NCBI RefSeq assembly: GCF_958450345.1 | Contig: NC_088781.1 | Coordinates: forward strand, 42,767,357-42,831,356 | Direction: 5' to 3' | Source: Calliphora vicina | Lineage: Eukaryota > Arthropoda > Insecta > Diptera > Calliphoridae | DNA length: 64,000 bases | Part shown: positions 44,310-56,350 of the stretch, piece after piece | How positions within the stretch are numbered: position 1 is the stretch's first letter | Layout: every line of letters begins with the position of its first letter | Notes under the pieces: generated by a model | What the model was told of the DNA's origin: nothing | Database searches by the model: none | Seen by the model: the letters and a program-made list of their open reading frames with translations, nothing else | Position numbers and translations under genes: made by a program

Positions 44310-46291
44310 AACGATTATTTTTGGATCCCTGATAAAAATTTTCGTTTTTATAGTGATTGATTGGTGTTTAGTTTTTGTTCTCCAGGCTATTTTTTTTTTT
44401 GGAGATTGTCCTCTTGTATCCTTTCTTTTAATATAACATAAGAGGACAAATTAGTTGTCTCAAATGAGTTGTGACTAAAAAACAAAGTGAAAACGATTAT
44501 TTCTGATTCCTGATAGAACATACAGTTATTGTTGTAACATTTCGACTCTGATCGATTGATTTTTCCAGGGGAAAAAACTTTGACCCATTGAGTTGTAATT
44601 AAATCGCTCGCGAACAAAGTGAAAACTAGCTAATTACGATATTTGATACAGTTTTCGTTTAATTCTACCTATTTAGATCAATTAATGGCAGTTGCTCTTC
44701 TGACTTTTTTGAGACTTTTCTTTCATGCAGATTTCAACGGGAAACATTTTTTTGACAACCATACTTTGAATACTAAAAGTATTATCATGTAACATAAAAC
44801 CAATCTATATTCAATTACAGGATAAGTCACACCTAAATCTTACATTGTAAGACCTCGCACAGCAACATTGTTTTCGGACACAGTTTATTTTGATCATATT
44901 TTCAAATGCTTACTACAGTGTAAGAAACCCAAAATTGAATTAAAAAAAAAAACATGATGGCTCAAAATTTCACTAAATGCCTAAGAGTTCTGATTGGCCC
45001 CTAATGTTTCACTAATGCCCAGCGAAACTCATTAATAGTTTTCTCAGAGACAAAAAATTCTACATTCCAGAATTAGTTGAAATAAATTTCACATTAAAAT
45101 CCTTTATTGTTCTAATAATTTCCCAGAAAAATCCAAAAATTAGTTTTTTAAATAAAAGAATCAACAGCTAAAGTCACTAAAAAAGCAACTAGTAGTTGTC
45201 AAACTAGATGTTTTAATTAAAATTTAAAAGAATTTACAAACAAAATAAATGTTTCATCATAGTCATACACAAAACAAAACTAACAAATGATTTGCTTGCA
45301 TAAAATTAAAAATAAAGAAAAAGAAAAATTCTTACGTCTCTAAAAATAATAGTAATAATAATTTGAAAAGCATACAAAAAAAAAAGATACTTATAACTAA
45401 AAGAAGCTAAAGAAACATGAAAAATTAATGAAGTTTGTTGCTGCAAGAGCAGGAGGGCAGGACAACACAACAAGTAAGTAAAAAAAAAATCTTATAATTA
45501 TACAATGAATATTTGCTGCAAGACAGTAGAATTTGTGTGAAATCCTGTGACAAACCAAAAGAAATCATTTTAAAATAAATTACAATTTCGTTTTAATAAA
45601 TTCTGGATTTTCTTGTTTCTTTTATCCTTTTTGTTGTTATTTTGTTTGTTTGTTTTCATTGTGTTGTTTTGTAAAATCTAGGTTTAATCTAAGTATAATT
45701 TGTGGTTTTTCTAGAAGGTATTTATTTATTTATTATTATATTTTAGTTTATTTTTTTTTTGCTTTTCTCAGTTATATTGATATTTGTTTTATATATTTAT
45801 TAGTATTTTGTTTGTTTTTATTTTAACAATTTTATTTCTTGCTTTGAAGAGTGGGTTTTTCTATTAAGTCCACATTTATTTGATATTTTCTAACATGACG
45901 TTTATTTAATTTCTTTTGTGGTTGTTGTCTGTCGTGGCATTTGTTGGAATATCTTGAGTTTTTTTTTTATTAAATTTTTGTTTAAAGTTTTATTTAAATT
46001 CATAAATTATGTTTTTGTTTTTAAATATTTGTTTCTGTTTTTTTTATTATTTATTTATTTATTAATTTTAATGAACATGCAAAATAATATTATTAATTTT
46101 TAAAGTTTTTAGTTGGTTGTTGCGTTTTATGTGGTTGTTGCTGTTGTTCTTGTTGAGTTTAACATTTAATAGGGATGTTTAAGGATGACAACGACGACGG
46201 CGGGTGGTGTAGTTGGTTGTTTTCAAGAGTTTTTGTTTTTCTTTTTTGTAGATGTCAGTAATAACGCAACTTTTTTCTTTAGCTTTTTTGT
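44310..46291. other. Spacer including the probable 3' UTR of Tpr2
   Basis: 44440-44650 repeats phrases seen at 43430. 45590-46290 is T-rich on this strand, hence A-rich in the sense of the minus-strand gene. Complementary AATAAA hexamers cluster at about 46041-46062, some 240 bases past the Tpr2 stop, and could serve polyadenylation. No other gene recognised. Confidence 0.35.
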
Positions 46292-49200
46292 TTAAAATTC
46301 AAAACCAAATGATTGGCCAGTGGGGCCACCACCGAATTGGAAGAAGTGACGGAACATTTGATTGGGATCAAAGTCAGCTGAAAGAAGAAAAAGACAATTA
46401 ATTTAAACTTTAAAATAGGAAAAATAAAATGTAATTCCAACAAAATAGTTTCATAAAACTACAGTTTGGTTCATATTGAGCAACATGTTCATAAATAAAA
46501 AAGTTCAATTCTAGTTTAGAGCTTCGAATTAATTTATTTTGAGCTTAATTCACTAAAATCTTAATTCGGAATTAAAAAATTGTTACCCATTCATTCCAAA
46601 CATCTAGTTCAGTTCTAGTTCAGTTCTTGTTCAGTTCTAGTTCAGTTCTAGTTCAGTTCTAGTTCAGTTCTAGTTCAGTTCTAGTTCAGTTCTAGTTCAG
46701 TTCTAGTTCAGTTCTAGTTCAGTTCTAGTTCAGTTCTAGTTCAGTTCTAGTTCAGTTCTAGTTCAGTTCCAGTTCAGTTCTAGTTCAGTTCTAGTTCAGT
46801 TCTAGTTCAGTTCTAGTTCAGTTCTAGTTCAGTTCTAGTTCAGTTCTAGTTCAGTTCTAGTTCAGTTCTAGTTCAGTTCTAGTTCAGTTCTAGTTCAGTT
46901 CTAGTTCAGTTCTAGTTCAGTTCTAGTTCAGTTCTAGTTCAGTTCTAGTTCAGTTCTAGTTCAGTTCTAGTTCAGTTCTAGTTCAGTTCTAGTTCAGTTC
47001 TAGTTCAGTTCTAGTTCAGTTCTAGTTCAGTTCTAGTTCAGTTCTAGTTCAGTTCTAGTTCAGTTCTAGTTCAGTTCTAGTTCAGTTCTAGTTCAGTTCT
47101 AGTTCAGTTCTAGTTCAGTTCTAGTTCAGTTCTAGTTCAGTTCTAGTTCAGTTCTAGTTCAGTTCTAGTTCAGTTCTAGTTCAGTTCTAGTTCAGTTCTA
47201 GTTCAGTTCTAGTTCAGTTCTAGTTCAGTTCTAGTTCAGTTCTAGTTCAGTTCTAGTTCAGTTCTAGTTCAGTTCTAGTTCAGTTCTAGTTCAGTTCTAG
47301 TTCAGTTCTAGTTCAGTTCTAGTTCAGTTCTAGTTCAGTTCTAGTTCAGTTCTAGTTCAGTTCTAGTTCAGTTCTAGTTCAGTTCTAGTTCAGTTCTAGT
47401 TCAGTTCTAGTTCAGTTCTAGTTCAGTTCTAGTTCAGTTCTAGTTCAGTTCTAGTTCAGTTCTAGTTCAGTTCTAGTTCAGTTCTAGTTCAGTTCTAGTT
47501 CAGTTCTAGTTCAGTTCTAGTTCAGTTCTAGTTCAGTTCTAGTTCAGTTCTAGTTCAGTTCTAGTTCAGTTCTAGTTCAGTTCTAGTTCAGTTCTAGTTC
47601 AGTTCTAGTTCAGTTCTAGTTCAGTTCTAGTTCAGTTCTAGTTCAGTTCTAGTTCAGTTCTAGTTCAGTTCTAGTTCAGTTCTAGTTCAGTTCTAGTTCA
47701 GTTCTAGTTCAGTTCTAGTTCAGTTCTAGTTCAGTTCTAGTTCAGTTCTAGTTCAGTTCTAGTTCAGTTCTAGTTCAGTTCTAGTTCAGTTCTAGTTCAG
47801 TTCTAGTTCAGTTCTAGTTCAGTTCTAGTTCAGTTCTAGTTCAGTTCTAGTTCAGTTCTAGTTCAGTTCTAGTTCAGTTCTAGTTCAGTTCTAGTTCAGT
47901 TCTAGTTCAGTTCTAGTTCAGTTCTAGTTCAGTTCTAGTTCAGTTCTAGTTCAGTTCTAGTTCAGTTCTAGTTCAGTTCTAGTTCAGTTCTAGTTCAGTT
48001 CTAGTTCAGTTCTAGTTCAGTTCTAGTTCAGTTCTAGTTCAGTTCTAGTTCAGTTCTAGTTCAGTTCTAGTTCAGTTCTAGTTCAGTTCTAGTTCAGTTC
48101 TAGTTCAGTTCTAGTTCAGTTCTAGTTCAGTTCTAGTTCAGTTCTAGTTCAGTTCTAGTTCAGTTCTAGTTCAGTTCTAGTTCAGTTCTAGTTCAGTTCT
48201 AGTTCAGTTCTAGTTCAGTTCTAGTTCAGTTCTAGTTCAGTTCTAGTTCAGTTCTAGTTCAGTTCTAGTTCAGTTCTAGTTCAGTTCTAGTTCAGTTCTA
48301 GTTCAGTTCTAGTTCAGTTCTAGTTCAGTTCTAGTTCAGTTCTAGTTCAGTTCTAGTTCAGTTCTAGTTCAGTTCTAGTTCAGTTCTAGTTCAGTTCTAG
48401 TTCAGTTCTAGTTCAGTTCTAGTTCAGTTCTAGTTCAGTTCTAGTTCAGTTCTAGTTCAGTTCTAGTTCAGTTCTAGTTCAGTTCTAGTTCAGTTCTAGT
48501 TCAGTTCTAGTTCAGTTCTAGTTCAGTTCTAGTTCAGTTCTAGTTCAGTTCTAGTTCAGTTCTAGTTCAGTTCTAGTTCAGTTCTAGTTCAGTTCTAGTT
48601 CAGTTCTAGTTCAGTTCTAGTTCAGTTCTAGTTCAGTTCTAGTTCAGTTCTAGTTCAGTTCTAGTTCTAGTTCAGTTCTAGTTCTAGTTCAGTTCTAGTT
48701 CATCCCAACCCAACCCATAACTTACCCTGTTCATGTTCCTCCATATCTTGACCGCTATCATAACGCATCTTTTTCCGTTGATCCGATAAGATCGCATAAG
48801 CCTCACCAATCTCCTTAAATTTCAATTCCTGCTCTTTGCGCTCTTCGGGCGAACTGTTGGCATGACGATCGGGATGGTGAACTAAAGCCTTCTTGCGATA
48901 GGCCTTCTTAATCTCATCTTCGCCAGCGCTGCGTGTGATACCCAAAATCTTGTAATAGTCTTTACGTTTTGATTTCTTCAATGCGAATTTCGCATCACGC
49001 AACAGTTTCTTAATCTCGGCAGATTTTTGGATTTGTAAGGCGGTCTCATAATCATTGACACACTCATCGAACTTCTCTAGATCATTGTAGCAACGAGCAC
49101 GCAACAATAGAGCCTTCAAGTATTTGTCATTGATTTCTAAAACGCGTGAACAATCGGCCACTGCTTCGCGCAAATTGTTGATTTTCGATTGCACCAAAGC

Positions 49201-50082
49201 ACGATTGTACAAAAGTTTGGAGTTGATGTCCTTGTTGAATTCGTCAATTTTTAAGGCATCCGTGTAGACAGCTTGAGCTTCACGATAGCGTCCCGATTTG
49301 AACAGAACATTGCCGTTCTCTTTCATATCCTTAAGGGTTTTGCTTCTGGTGCGCATCTCTTTGGCCTTTTTATGGTCGGGATCCAATTGTAAGGCCAATT
49401 CAAAGTGTTTAATACCCTTCTCCAAATTGTCGGTGTAGTAGAAGCACAAGCCGCGCACATAGATGGCATCAGCCGAGGTACTATCCAACTTCATAACACT
49501 AATGGCAATGTCAACGGCTTCATCACAGCGTCCCAAATAAGCTAAACATTCGGCTTTTAAAAGACGGTATCTAAGAATATAAAAGAAAAACATATAAAAT
49601 GTCCCAGCCAAAATTAATTTTAGATATACCTGTAACAAGCTGGCGCTAGTTTTATGGCCGAGTCCAAATAGTAAACAACATTACGATAAGCTTTTGCTTC
49701 GCAATTAGTCTGTATGGTCTGTTCTAATTGGCGCAATTGTTGTACGGCCTGTTTTTCCGTATTGACAGCATTACTTTGAGCATCTATCTCTTCAATACGC
49801 TTGATGGCCTGCTCGGTGCCAATAATATCACCCTTGGCTACACAGCATTTGGCAATGCGCACGTACGCCTTCTCAAATTTAGGATCTAAACGCACTGCGG
49901 TACGGGCATCATTTAATGCATTCGTATAGTTGGACAACATCATGTAGCAGGCGGCACGATTGCCATAGTAGGTGGCCGAATCGGGACATAGTGAAATGGC
50001 ATCCGAATAGAATTTCAAAGCGGACTGATAGTTTTGTGCTTTGTATTGGTCGTTGCCAAGGTTTTTCTTTTCTTCAGCAATG
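46292..50082 (-). CDS. Tpr2: Tpr2: TPR and J-domain co-chaperone (DNAJC7 orthologue), three 3' exons
   Basis: Exons on the minus strand: 50082-49630, 49570-48726 and 46377-46292, joined by introns of 59 bp (49629-49571, GT...AG) and 2348 bp (48725-46378, GTAAGT...CAG). Joining these gives one uninterrupted frame of 460 residues plus stop, with phases matching at both junctions (CYRYRLLK and HEQADFD). The protein has TPR repeats over about residues 1-340, including '[18 protein letters not shown]' and '[20 protein letters not shown]'. A J-domain follows at about 354-425 with the HPD motif at 383-385 ('HHPDR') that stimulates Hsp70 ATPase, and the tail '[17 protein letters not shown]'. DNAJC7/Tpr2 proteins bind Hsp70 and Hsp90 in the cytosol and help pass clients between them. 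The first exon (some 20-35 residues, split codon ending in C) lies further right and was not found. All key residues are intact, so this is a functional gene. Confidence 0.95.
46604..48701. repeat. 11-bp minisatellite array, about 190 units, in the last intron of Tpr2
   Basis: Unit AGTTCTAGTTC on the plus strand (GAACTAGAACT in the transcript), repeated head to tail for 2098 bp. Variants sit at the edges: CTTG for CTAG near 46626, CCAG near 46770, and shortened TTCTAGTTCTAG units near 48661-48685. The roughly 1.9 kb between them looks uniform by eye. It fills about 90% of the 2348-bp intron and starts 24 bp from the 5' splice site of that intron. The true length may be misassembled. Confidence 0.95.
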
Positions 50083-51399
50083 CTAAAATTAGAGAGAATT
50101 TAAAAGTAATTAGTATTTGAGGATTTTTGAAGCAATATTTTCAGTTTATGTTTTAAAAAATTGTTTTTTAATTTGTTAATTTTTTTTTAGTAAAAAATTT
50201 TTAATATAAGGAGAAAATATTAAGATCTCAATGCCCAAATAAATTTCATGACTTGGTTTAAGATATTTAATATTGTGATTATCATGCAAAATCGGACCAA
50301 AATATTGTTAATCCTTTATGGATTTTAACGAATGCTTCTGTATTCCATTTAAGCTATTATATGAGCCAGTAGTAGGGCAAGAGAACTATATTACACTGCC
50401 ACTGACAAATTGCTACCACATAATAATACCGAAAGCCGAACAAAAGAGAAAGTTGGGAACGGCGCGAGAATGACTATTCCAGGCAAGGGATATTTTATAG
50501 GAAAGAGCCCTGACAGTGATATTCTGAACAGTCACTGGTTGTTTACTAGGTGACACATTTGTTGATTTCTTCCCACCAGGAGAATATGCAGCTGGATCTT
50601 TTAAGGGCCACAGAAGGAGCTAGATCTAGATACGATCAGCACAGTAAATAAACCGAAAACCTGAATGATTACATTTAGCTAAATCTGACTACATTGCTAC
50701 GACATAATACTGAAAACCGAACTTAGGAGGAGAAGGTGATAAAAGATGTATCGAATGGTAGTATCTATCAACAAGGGACATGAAATTAGAACGAATTTAA
50801 GGTACTATTCCTAACAGTCACAGGTTGTTTAGTAATTAAGTGACTTGTCTTTGTCAAAATACAGTTGTGGAAGTTAGAAAATCAGCAACTAAAATACCCA
50901 AGAAGGATCCTAAGGAATTGAACTCAGAAGAAGGCAGAATAATCTACCCGAAGGATGTTCTTAAGAGAGCTAGATCTGGAGATTATTAGCCCCAACGACG
51001 AAGAAGATAAAGAAATTGACGAACCTTGATGGTTGTTAAAGATCGCTATGATTCAGATGGAAGGATCAATTTTTCAAATTCTTCTTAATTCTGTTAAAAG
51101 GAGAAGACTGGGCTGAGTGTTAACAACAAGTCAACATTTGCAGCGATCGTAATTCAGAAGTGAAACTTGTCACTAAGTTAAATAACGATAATGTGGATTC
51201 CAACGCTTATAATACCACTGAAAACTAAACTGACTTTATTGAAACAAAATATTGAATTAGAGAAGCTCTTGTTTCCTACAGAGGTCAAAGTCTCAAACTG
51301 CATACTCTTTGAGTGGGTATTAAGAATGACAATTATGATAACCGGAGGTCGACTTTAATAAATTAGATTTTTATACTACTGAACTGGATCCCGGTGGAT
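50083..51399. repeat. Intron/flank of Tpr2 with decayed tandem repeats
   Basis: A pyrimidine-poor but usable AG lies at 50083-50084 (minus strand), the acceptor for exon 50082. 50380-50840 contains two diverged copies of a segment around 'GCTAC.ACATAATA.TGAAA.CCGA' and 'AACAGTCAC.GGTTG', about 290 bp apart. They may be parts of the retrotransposon whose RNase H follows at 51400. No gene on either strand is supported. Confidence 0.4.
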
Positions 51400-52190
51400 A
51401 TAATGGCCACAAAGCTGGCATTGAACACGGCATTTAGGCTTAACGCGATAAGCGCATGGAGAAATATATCGTACCGCCATGTCAGTATACAGAATCTTCC
51501 CATTCACACTGAAATAGCTCTCCATTTACACGAACTGCTTCAAAAGAGGGGATAGAGTTGGCGTAGGTGCTTACATACAGGAATTTGGGATTAGGAAGTA
51601 TTTTAGAAACCCAAATCGGGTATGAATAATCGCATATATATTGAAAGCCAAGCAGCGATCAAATTCCTAACAGATGTGTACACAACATTAAGTCTGGTAT
51701 ACGAATAATGGGTATTCTTGAACAGGGCGATGATATATTCCAGAGTAGTTTTTAAATGGCTATATGCACACAGGAATATTGCCATCAACTGTATTGTTAG
51801 CGACTTAGCGAAAAGGAGCGCCATGATGTCTCGTGATGCCCACGAGTGAACAATGCATTAAAGATGCGTACAATTACTTCACTCAAATAAGGTGGTAGAG
51901 AGAGCCTATCTGTGTGATCACAGGGATGATATGGCTAGGACTGTATCGAATCCCACGGTATACTTCCTTGGATTACAACCCTTATAAATAAGTAATATGG
52001 TGGGGTTTATTACCGGGCATTGCACATTTAGCAACCATTCTCTATAATGATTTATGCAGGAGTTGTCAAAATTAAGAAGAGGATGCCACTGTCCGTTATT
52101 GGTTGATCTATGTGCTAGATTTTTAGGAAAACGTTTCTAATGTAGGTACTGACGACGGTAATAGGAAGACCAGATGGTTACTGAAACCAA
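51400..52190 (+). mobile_element. Non-LTR retrotransposon RNase H relic
   Basis: Plus-strand pieces in order: 'RLNAISAWRNISYRHVS' (51440), 'FKRGDRVGVGAYIQEFGIRK' (51540), 'IYIESQAAIKFLTDVYTT' (51625), 'VVFKWLYAHRNIAINCIVSD' then 'LAKR' (51740), and 'MVGFITGHCTFSNHSL' (51998). This is the RNase H domain followed by the GH..I..H block, as in 3900-4985 and 9935-10930. Frameshifts between pieces disable it. Confidence 0.75.
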
Positions 52191-52870
52191 ACATGCTTGG
52201 CACTGAATCCATCTACTAGCATTTCTCTTCCATATTTTCTGAAACCTTTCTATACTACTTCTGTACTGGACTCAATAATAATTGAGCCTTCTCTCCCTTC
52301 TCTGCTATTTCTCTTCAATATTTTCAGCCACTTTTCGGCGCTGGGTTTTTATTGGAACGCAGAGCAGATGGTTACTGAAACCAAACAGGCTAATCTAACC
52401 TGGAATTGGCTCTGAATCCGTCGACTGACATTCATTTCTCTTCAATATTTTCGGCAACCTTTCAACACTACTTCTGTACTGGACTATCTTCTAATAATAT
52501 ATAAATTTACCCTTCTTTCTCTCTCACTATTTCTTCTCATTTCAGGACGAATCAAATGGAATGAATTGAGTTGTGCAAATTGAACGTCTATCTGTTAAAC
52601 TAATCATCTTATTCCCAACTAAGATTACATTTTTCTTTCCATTCTCTTTGTTGTGACAGCTCTGCTGTCATCGAAACTTCTCTCTCTCTTTATTTCTTCT
52701 AATTTCAGGACCAACCAAATGGAAGCAACTGAGCTGTTCAAATTGAACGCAGTCGTCGAAAGTTCTTCATGGGGAAAAAACTACCGGTTCATTGAGCTGT
52801 TGCTACTGGCTGCAGTGAGACTCGGATCGTATTGGAGCGAAGATCCGATACGACCAGTGAAAACGTATAG
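52191..52870. repeat. Duplicated segments downstream of the retrotransposon
   Basis: 'AGATGGTTACTGAAACCAAA' and the following 'CTACTTCTGTACTGGACT' occur near 52170-52270 and again near 52365-52485. 'TTTCAGGAC.AA.CAAATGGA' and 'AAATTGAACG' occur near 52540 and 52705. These look like two rounds of local tandem duplication. Short open frames here are not supported as genes. Confidence 0.45.
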
Positions 52871-54330
52871 CTGATCTCTACATTTTTTATTATTTATTAC
52901 GGATTTATAGGGATCCTCAAGTGAATGTGTTGAAACATATTTTTCTATCCTCTTACGTGCCTTCGAAATTTTCAAATAATAAATCAATATAGTCTTTAAT
53001 ATATTTAAGTAAACTTAACTCCTCCTCTTTACATATTTTATACAGATTGTATTAATATCATTCCTTTGAATATATTTCACAGTAAGTTGTTAATTAATGA
53101 CACTAATATTTTTGTTAAAGCTGGTGTAATCAATATAACTAATAAAATATTACTTCATTTACAAAATATTAAAAAATAAATTATACAGATATCAGGTACA
53201 TACTCTATATGTATGTATATAAATGTAGGTTGTACCCATACGAGTACATATTTATCTCATCTTATCCTGGCATCATGCAGTACAAAACGTAGTTTTTACA
53301 CAACCTTGTTAGGGATTGAGTGAGTAAATGAATGAATGTGTTTGAAATACATGTCGGAGGAGAGGGAAACATTTTGTTGCTGTAAAAGTATTTTTTGTTG
53401 TTAAAATACCATCATACAACATGTCAATTTTGATTTCCGCTTTCATTCATCAGTTAAGTCAGTCAGCCAGCCAGTCAGTCAGCCGATAAGTTTGTGTGCT
53501 TTTTAGATATTGCAAGTTGTATGTTGGGTGGTTGGTTATTTTGTTGTGTTGTTCTGACATTGATAGGGTCGGTTCGGTCTGTCGGTCTGTGTATTTATGA
53601 CTGCAATTTTTCCACCTGGTGCAATATACCATTTTATCTATTTGTATAAATATTTTTACTTATCAAGCAATGAACTTTTACCAGCTGTACAAAGTTATAA
53701 TACATACATACAAAGCGAACATCAACTTCTGTTGGTTTGTTTTTTTTCTTTTTTTGCGTGGCATGTTGCAAGTACATAAGTTTGGCCATAAATTAACCAA
53801 GAAAATATGTATATACATACATATCTGCAACATATTTAACCATTATCCAAATCTACAATTGCAAACAAAACCAAAAAAAAAAAAACTGTTGTGGCAAAAT
53901 ATTAATGATAAACCCTTATAAATGTTGTGCTACTTTTCCATATTTTGTTTTATTTATAGGAATATTGAAAAATCCTTGTAGAAAGAAAAACCCGAAGACA
54001 AGAACTTTACTCTGTAATTATATTCATAGTTCTGGTTATTTTATTGTTATTTATTTGGTTTCACATTCATACGCTGCTGTATATTTACATGTAATGACTG
54101 AAGAATTCTAATTTTTCACACAAAAAGAAAAACTCAAACTAGTGGCTGGCTGACAGTCTGACAACATTCTTAACGAGAACAACGAAAAAGCCAAAAGAAA
54201 ATTAAATACACAAACAGAACAAGTAAAATGTGGAGAAAAAAACACACAAAAATAATGAATGGATTACAAGTCCTATAGTTACTCTTCAGACAAACAGTTT
54301 TGTAAATTATTTTTGTCGAATCAAAAAAAA
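52871..54330. other. Non-coding DNA
   Basis: AT-rich with a CAGT/CAGC tetranucleotide patch at 53455-53490 and TTG-rich DNA. No gene or element ends. Confidence 0.35.
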
Positions 54331-54986
54331 ATAACAAGTAAGAATGTTATATTCGGCTGTACCGAATCTAATATACCCTTCGCCAAATTATACTTCAAAA
54401 TTTATATTTTAAATATTTTTAGGTAAACAAAAATTTTTTTCCAAATTGGTTTTTTTCATTGTTATTTTTAATTTTTTAAATTTAAAATTTTTTTAAATTA
54501 AAATTTTTTTTTTTTTTTAAATTTAAAAAATTTTTTTTTGTTTTTTCAATTTTTTTTGGTGAAAAAAAAAATCGGATTAAAATTTTTTTTTCCGATTTTG
54601 ACCCATTGTAGGTCCAACTTACTATGGTCTTATATACGTCGTTGCAAAGGTCTTTGCAATATCTATCATTAGATATCCATATTGTCTATATAAATGACTT
54701 AGTAATCCAGATATAGGTCAAAAATCGAGGTTGTCCTGGTTTTTTCATCATATCTCAGACATTTGTGGACCGATTTTGCTAAATAGGAAACTTCTCGATA
54801 GCATGTCTGACAGAATTATTGAAGATTTGGATCCCGACAGACAGACGGACATGGCTTATTCGACTCCGCTATCTATAAGCATCCAGAATATATATACTTT
54901 ATAGGGTCGGAAAATTATATTGTGGAAATTACAAACGGAATGACAAACTTATATATACCCTTCTCACGAAGGTAAAGGGGTATAAT
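54331..54986 (-). mobile_element. DINE-1/Helentron-like element, family A, copy 3 (inverted)
   Basis: Reads in reverse: AACAAGTAAGAATGTTATAT (3' end), hairpin ATTCGGCTGTACCGAAT, then CTTCGCCAAATTATACTTCA, an A/T tract, the core with GACTCCGCTATCTATAAG, and 5' end TTCTCACGAAGG...TATAA. One hairpin position differs from copy 1, shortening the stem to six pairs. Confidence 0.7.
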
Positions 54987-55330
54987 AACAAGTAAAAGTG
55001 TTTTATTCGGCTGTTGTATACCTATCATCAATATGTAACAATAAAATATATTTCTGATATAGGGGTTATATGGGGCATGGTATGATCAATTATGAACCGA
55101 TTCTCACAAAGGTTGGTAGAAAGATATAAAACTTGTATATATCGAATGTCATCCCGATATTAATTATTGTAAGACAATAATGAATGTTCAAGTCATTTTC
55201 TACCACATTGATTGGGGACTAGGGACAAATGTAGCCCGGATTTTTGCCATACTTTACAGTATAATTCCACAGTACTTAGAACTAATTTGTGCAAACTTTT
55301 ATCAGAATTGTCGCATAAGCAACATATTTA
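54985..55330 (-). mobile_element. DINE-1/Helentron-like element, family B, copy 2 (inverted, partial)
   Basis: Begins AACAAGTAAAAGTGTTTTAT with half of the hairpin (ATTCGGCTG) kept. It then has GTATACC.A.CATCAATATG and a body matching the complement of 17270-17030 ('ATTATTGTAAGACAATAATG', 'GTACTTAGAACTAATTTGTG'). It abuts family A copy 3 head-to-tail, sharing the AACAAGTAA junction. Confidence 0.6.
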
Positions 55331-55379
55331 TGACTACCCAAACATTATTCCGGGGAGACATTTGAATGGAAGCTAGGTG

Positions 55380-56350
55380 AAATCTGAAGCCCAGCCAAAA
55401 AAGTTTGAAGACCATGAATTAGAGGCATTACTCCAATTCAACTAGAGCTTGGGGGGTGCTCAAGCACAACCATTTTTAAAATGTTTGCGAGTAGCAGTAT
55501 TCATCCAAAGGCCGCTGAAACACACCAATTGCTCACCAAAGCTTTTGTTGAAAGAGTTCCATCAGTTTCAAAGTGCCAGTGATGGTTTGTGCTGTTCAGA
55601 AGTGGTGATTTTGACACGGAAGACAAAGATCGCCCTAGTCAAAAAAGACCAAGAATTGAAGGCATTACTCAATGAAAAATGTTGTAAAACTCAACAAGAG
55701 CTTGCAAAATCATTGGGTGCCATTCAAGCAGCAATTTCAAAACGTTTGGGGGCAGCAGGATTCATTCAAATGAAGGGAAATTGGATACCATACGATTTTG
55801 AATGTGCGAAATAATGTTTGACCGCTATAAAAGAAAATAATTTTTGCTCGGGATCATTACTTCCAATGGAAAAAGGATCCATTACGATAACCCACCCGAA
55901 GCGTAAACGATCGCACGTGAAGCCGGCCTACCAGCCGAATCAACACCAAAGCCGAATGTCCTTGGCGCTTAGTTGATTCTCTGTATTTGGTGGGAGCAAA
56001 AGGATCATATCTATTATGAGCTGCTGAAATCTGGCCAGACCATCACCGAACGCAACAGATTCGTTTGAATATGCGGCCAGACATGAAACCGTAAAATTTC
56101 ATCACAAAAACGCTCGGCCACATGTTGCAATACCTGTTAAAAAGTATTTAGAAAGAAGTGGTTGGTGAGTTTTGCCTACCAGTCCAGACCGTGCCCCGTC
56201 TGACTACTATTGTAGGACGCCCTCTTTGGCCTCAAAAGATTAGCAGTTCTTTTGGCTCGGAATCCATATGTTCCCCGAAAGATGGGAATACTTCGTAATA
56301 ACTATTCATTCAAGTTATTTCAATAAAAGCTTCGTAGTTACTTTTGATTA
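55380..56350 (+). pseudogene. Mariner transposase relic, composite
   Basis: Plus-strand translation shows mariner features: 'KKDQELKALLNEKCCKTQQE', then 'LAKSLGAIQAAISKRLGAAG' (HTH) and 'FIQMKGNWIPYDF' at 55650-55800; later 'YYELLKSGQTIT', 'RPHVA'-like and 'LVSFAYQSRPCPV'-like decayed pieces. The last catalytic region before 'PERWEYF'-like DNA at 56280 has lost about 150 bp. Just upstream, 55405-55510 encodes a second, more decayed copy of the same HTH block ('KKFEDHELEALLQ', 'LGGAQAQPFLKCLRVAVFIQ'), so two mariner fragments are joined. Non-functional. Confidence 0.75.

Noticed and set aside
44080..44436. 118-codon frame with a repeated QMQRSDAFPKRP motif as a repeat protein
   Set aside because: The repeat comes from duplicated MITE ends and the frame crosses element borders.
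46604..48701. Array of heat-shock elements, suggested by repeated GAA/TTC near a chaperone gene
   Set aside because: HSF sites need alternating nGAAn/nTTCn blocks. Here all TTC units point the same way with 11-bp periodicity, so it is a plain minisatellite.
46604..48701. CRISPR-like array
   Set aside because: There are no spacers; units are contiguous 11-mers in an animal intron.
49571..49638. Start codon at 49638 giving a 312-residue protein with a hydrophobic N-terminus
   Set aside because: The hydrophobic stretch is translation of the 59-bp intron. Splicing at 49630/49570 restores the conserved TPR sequence.
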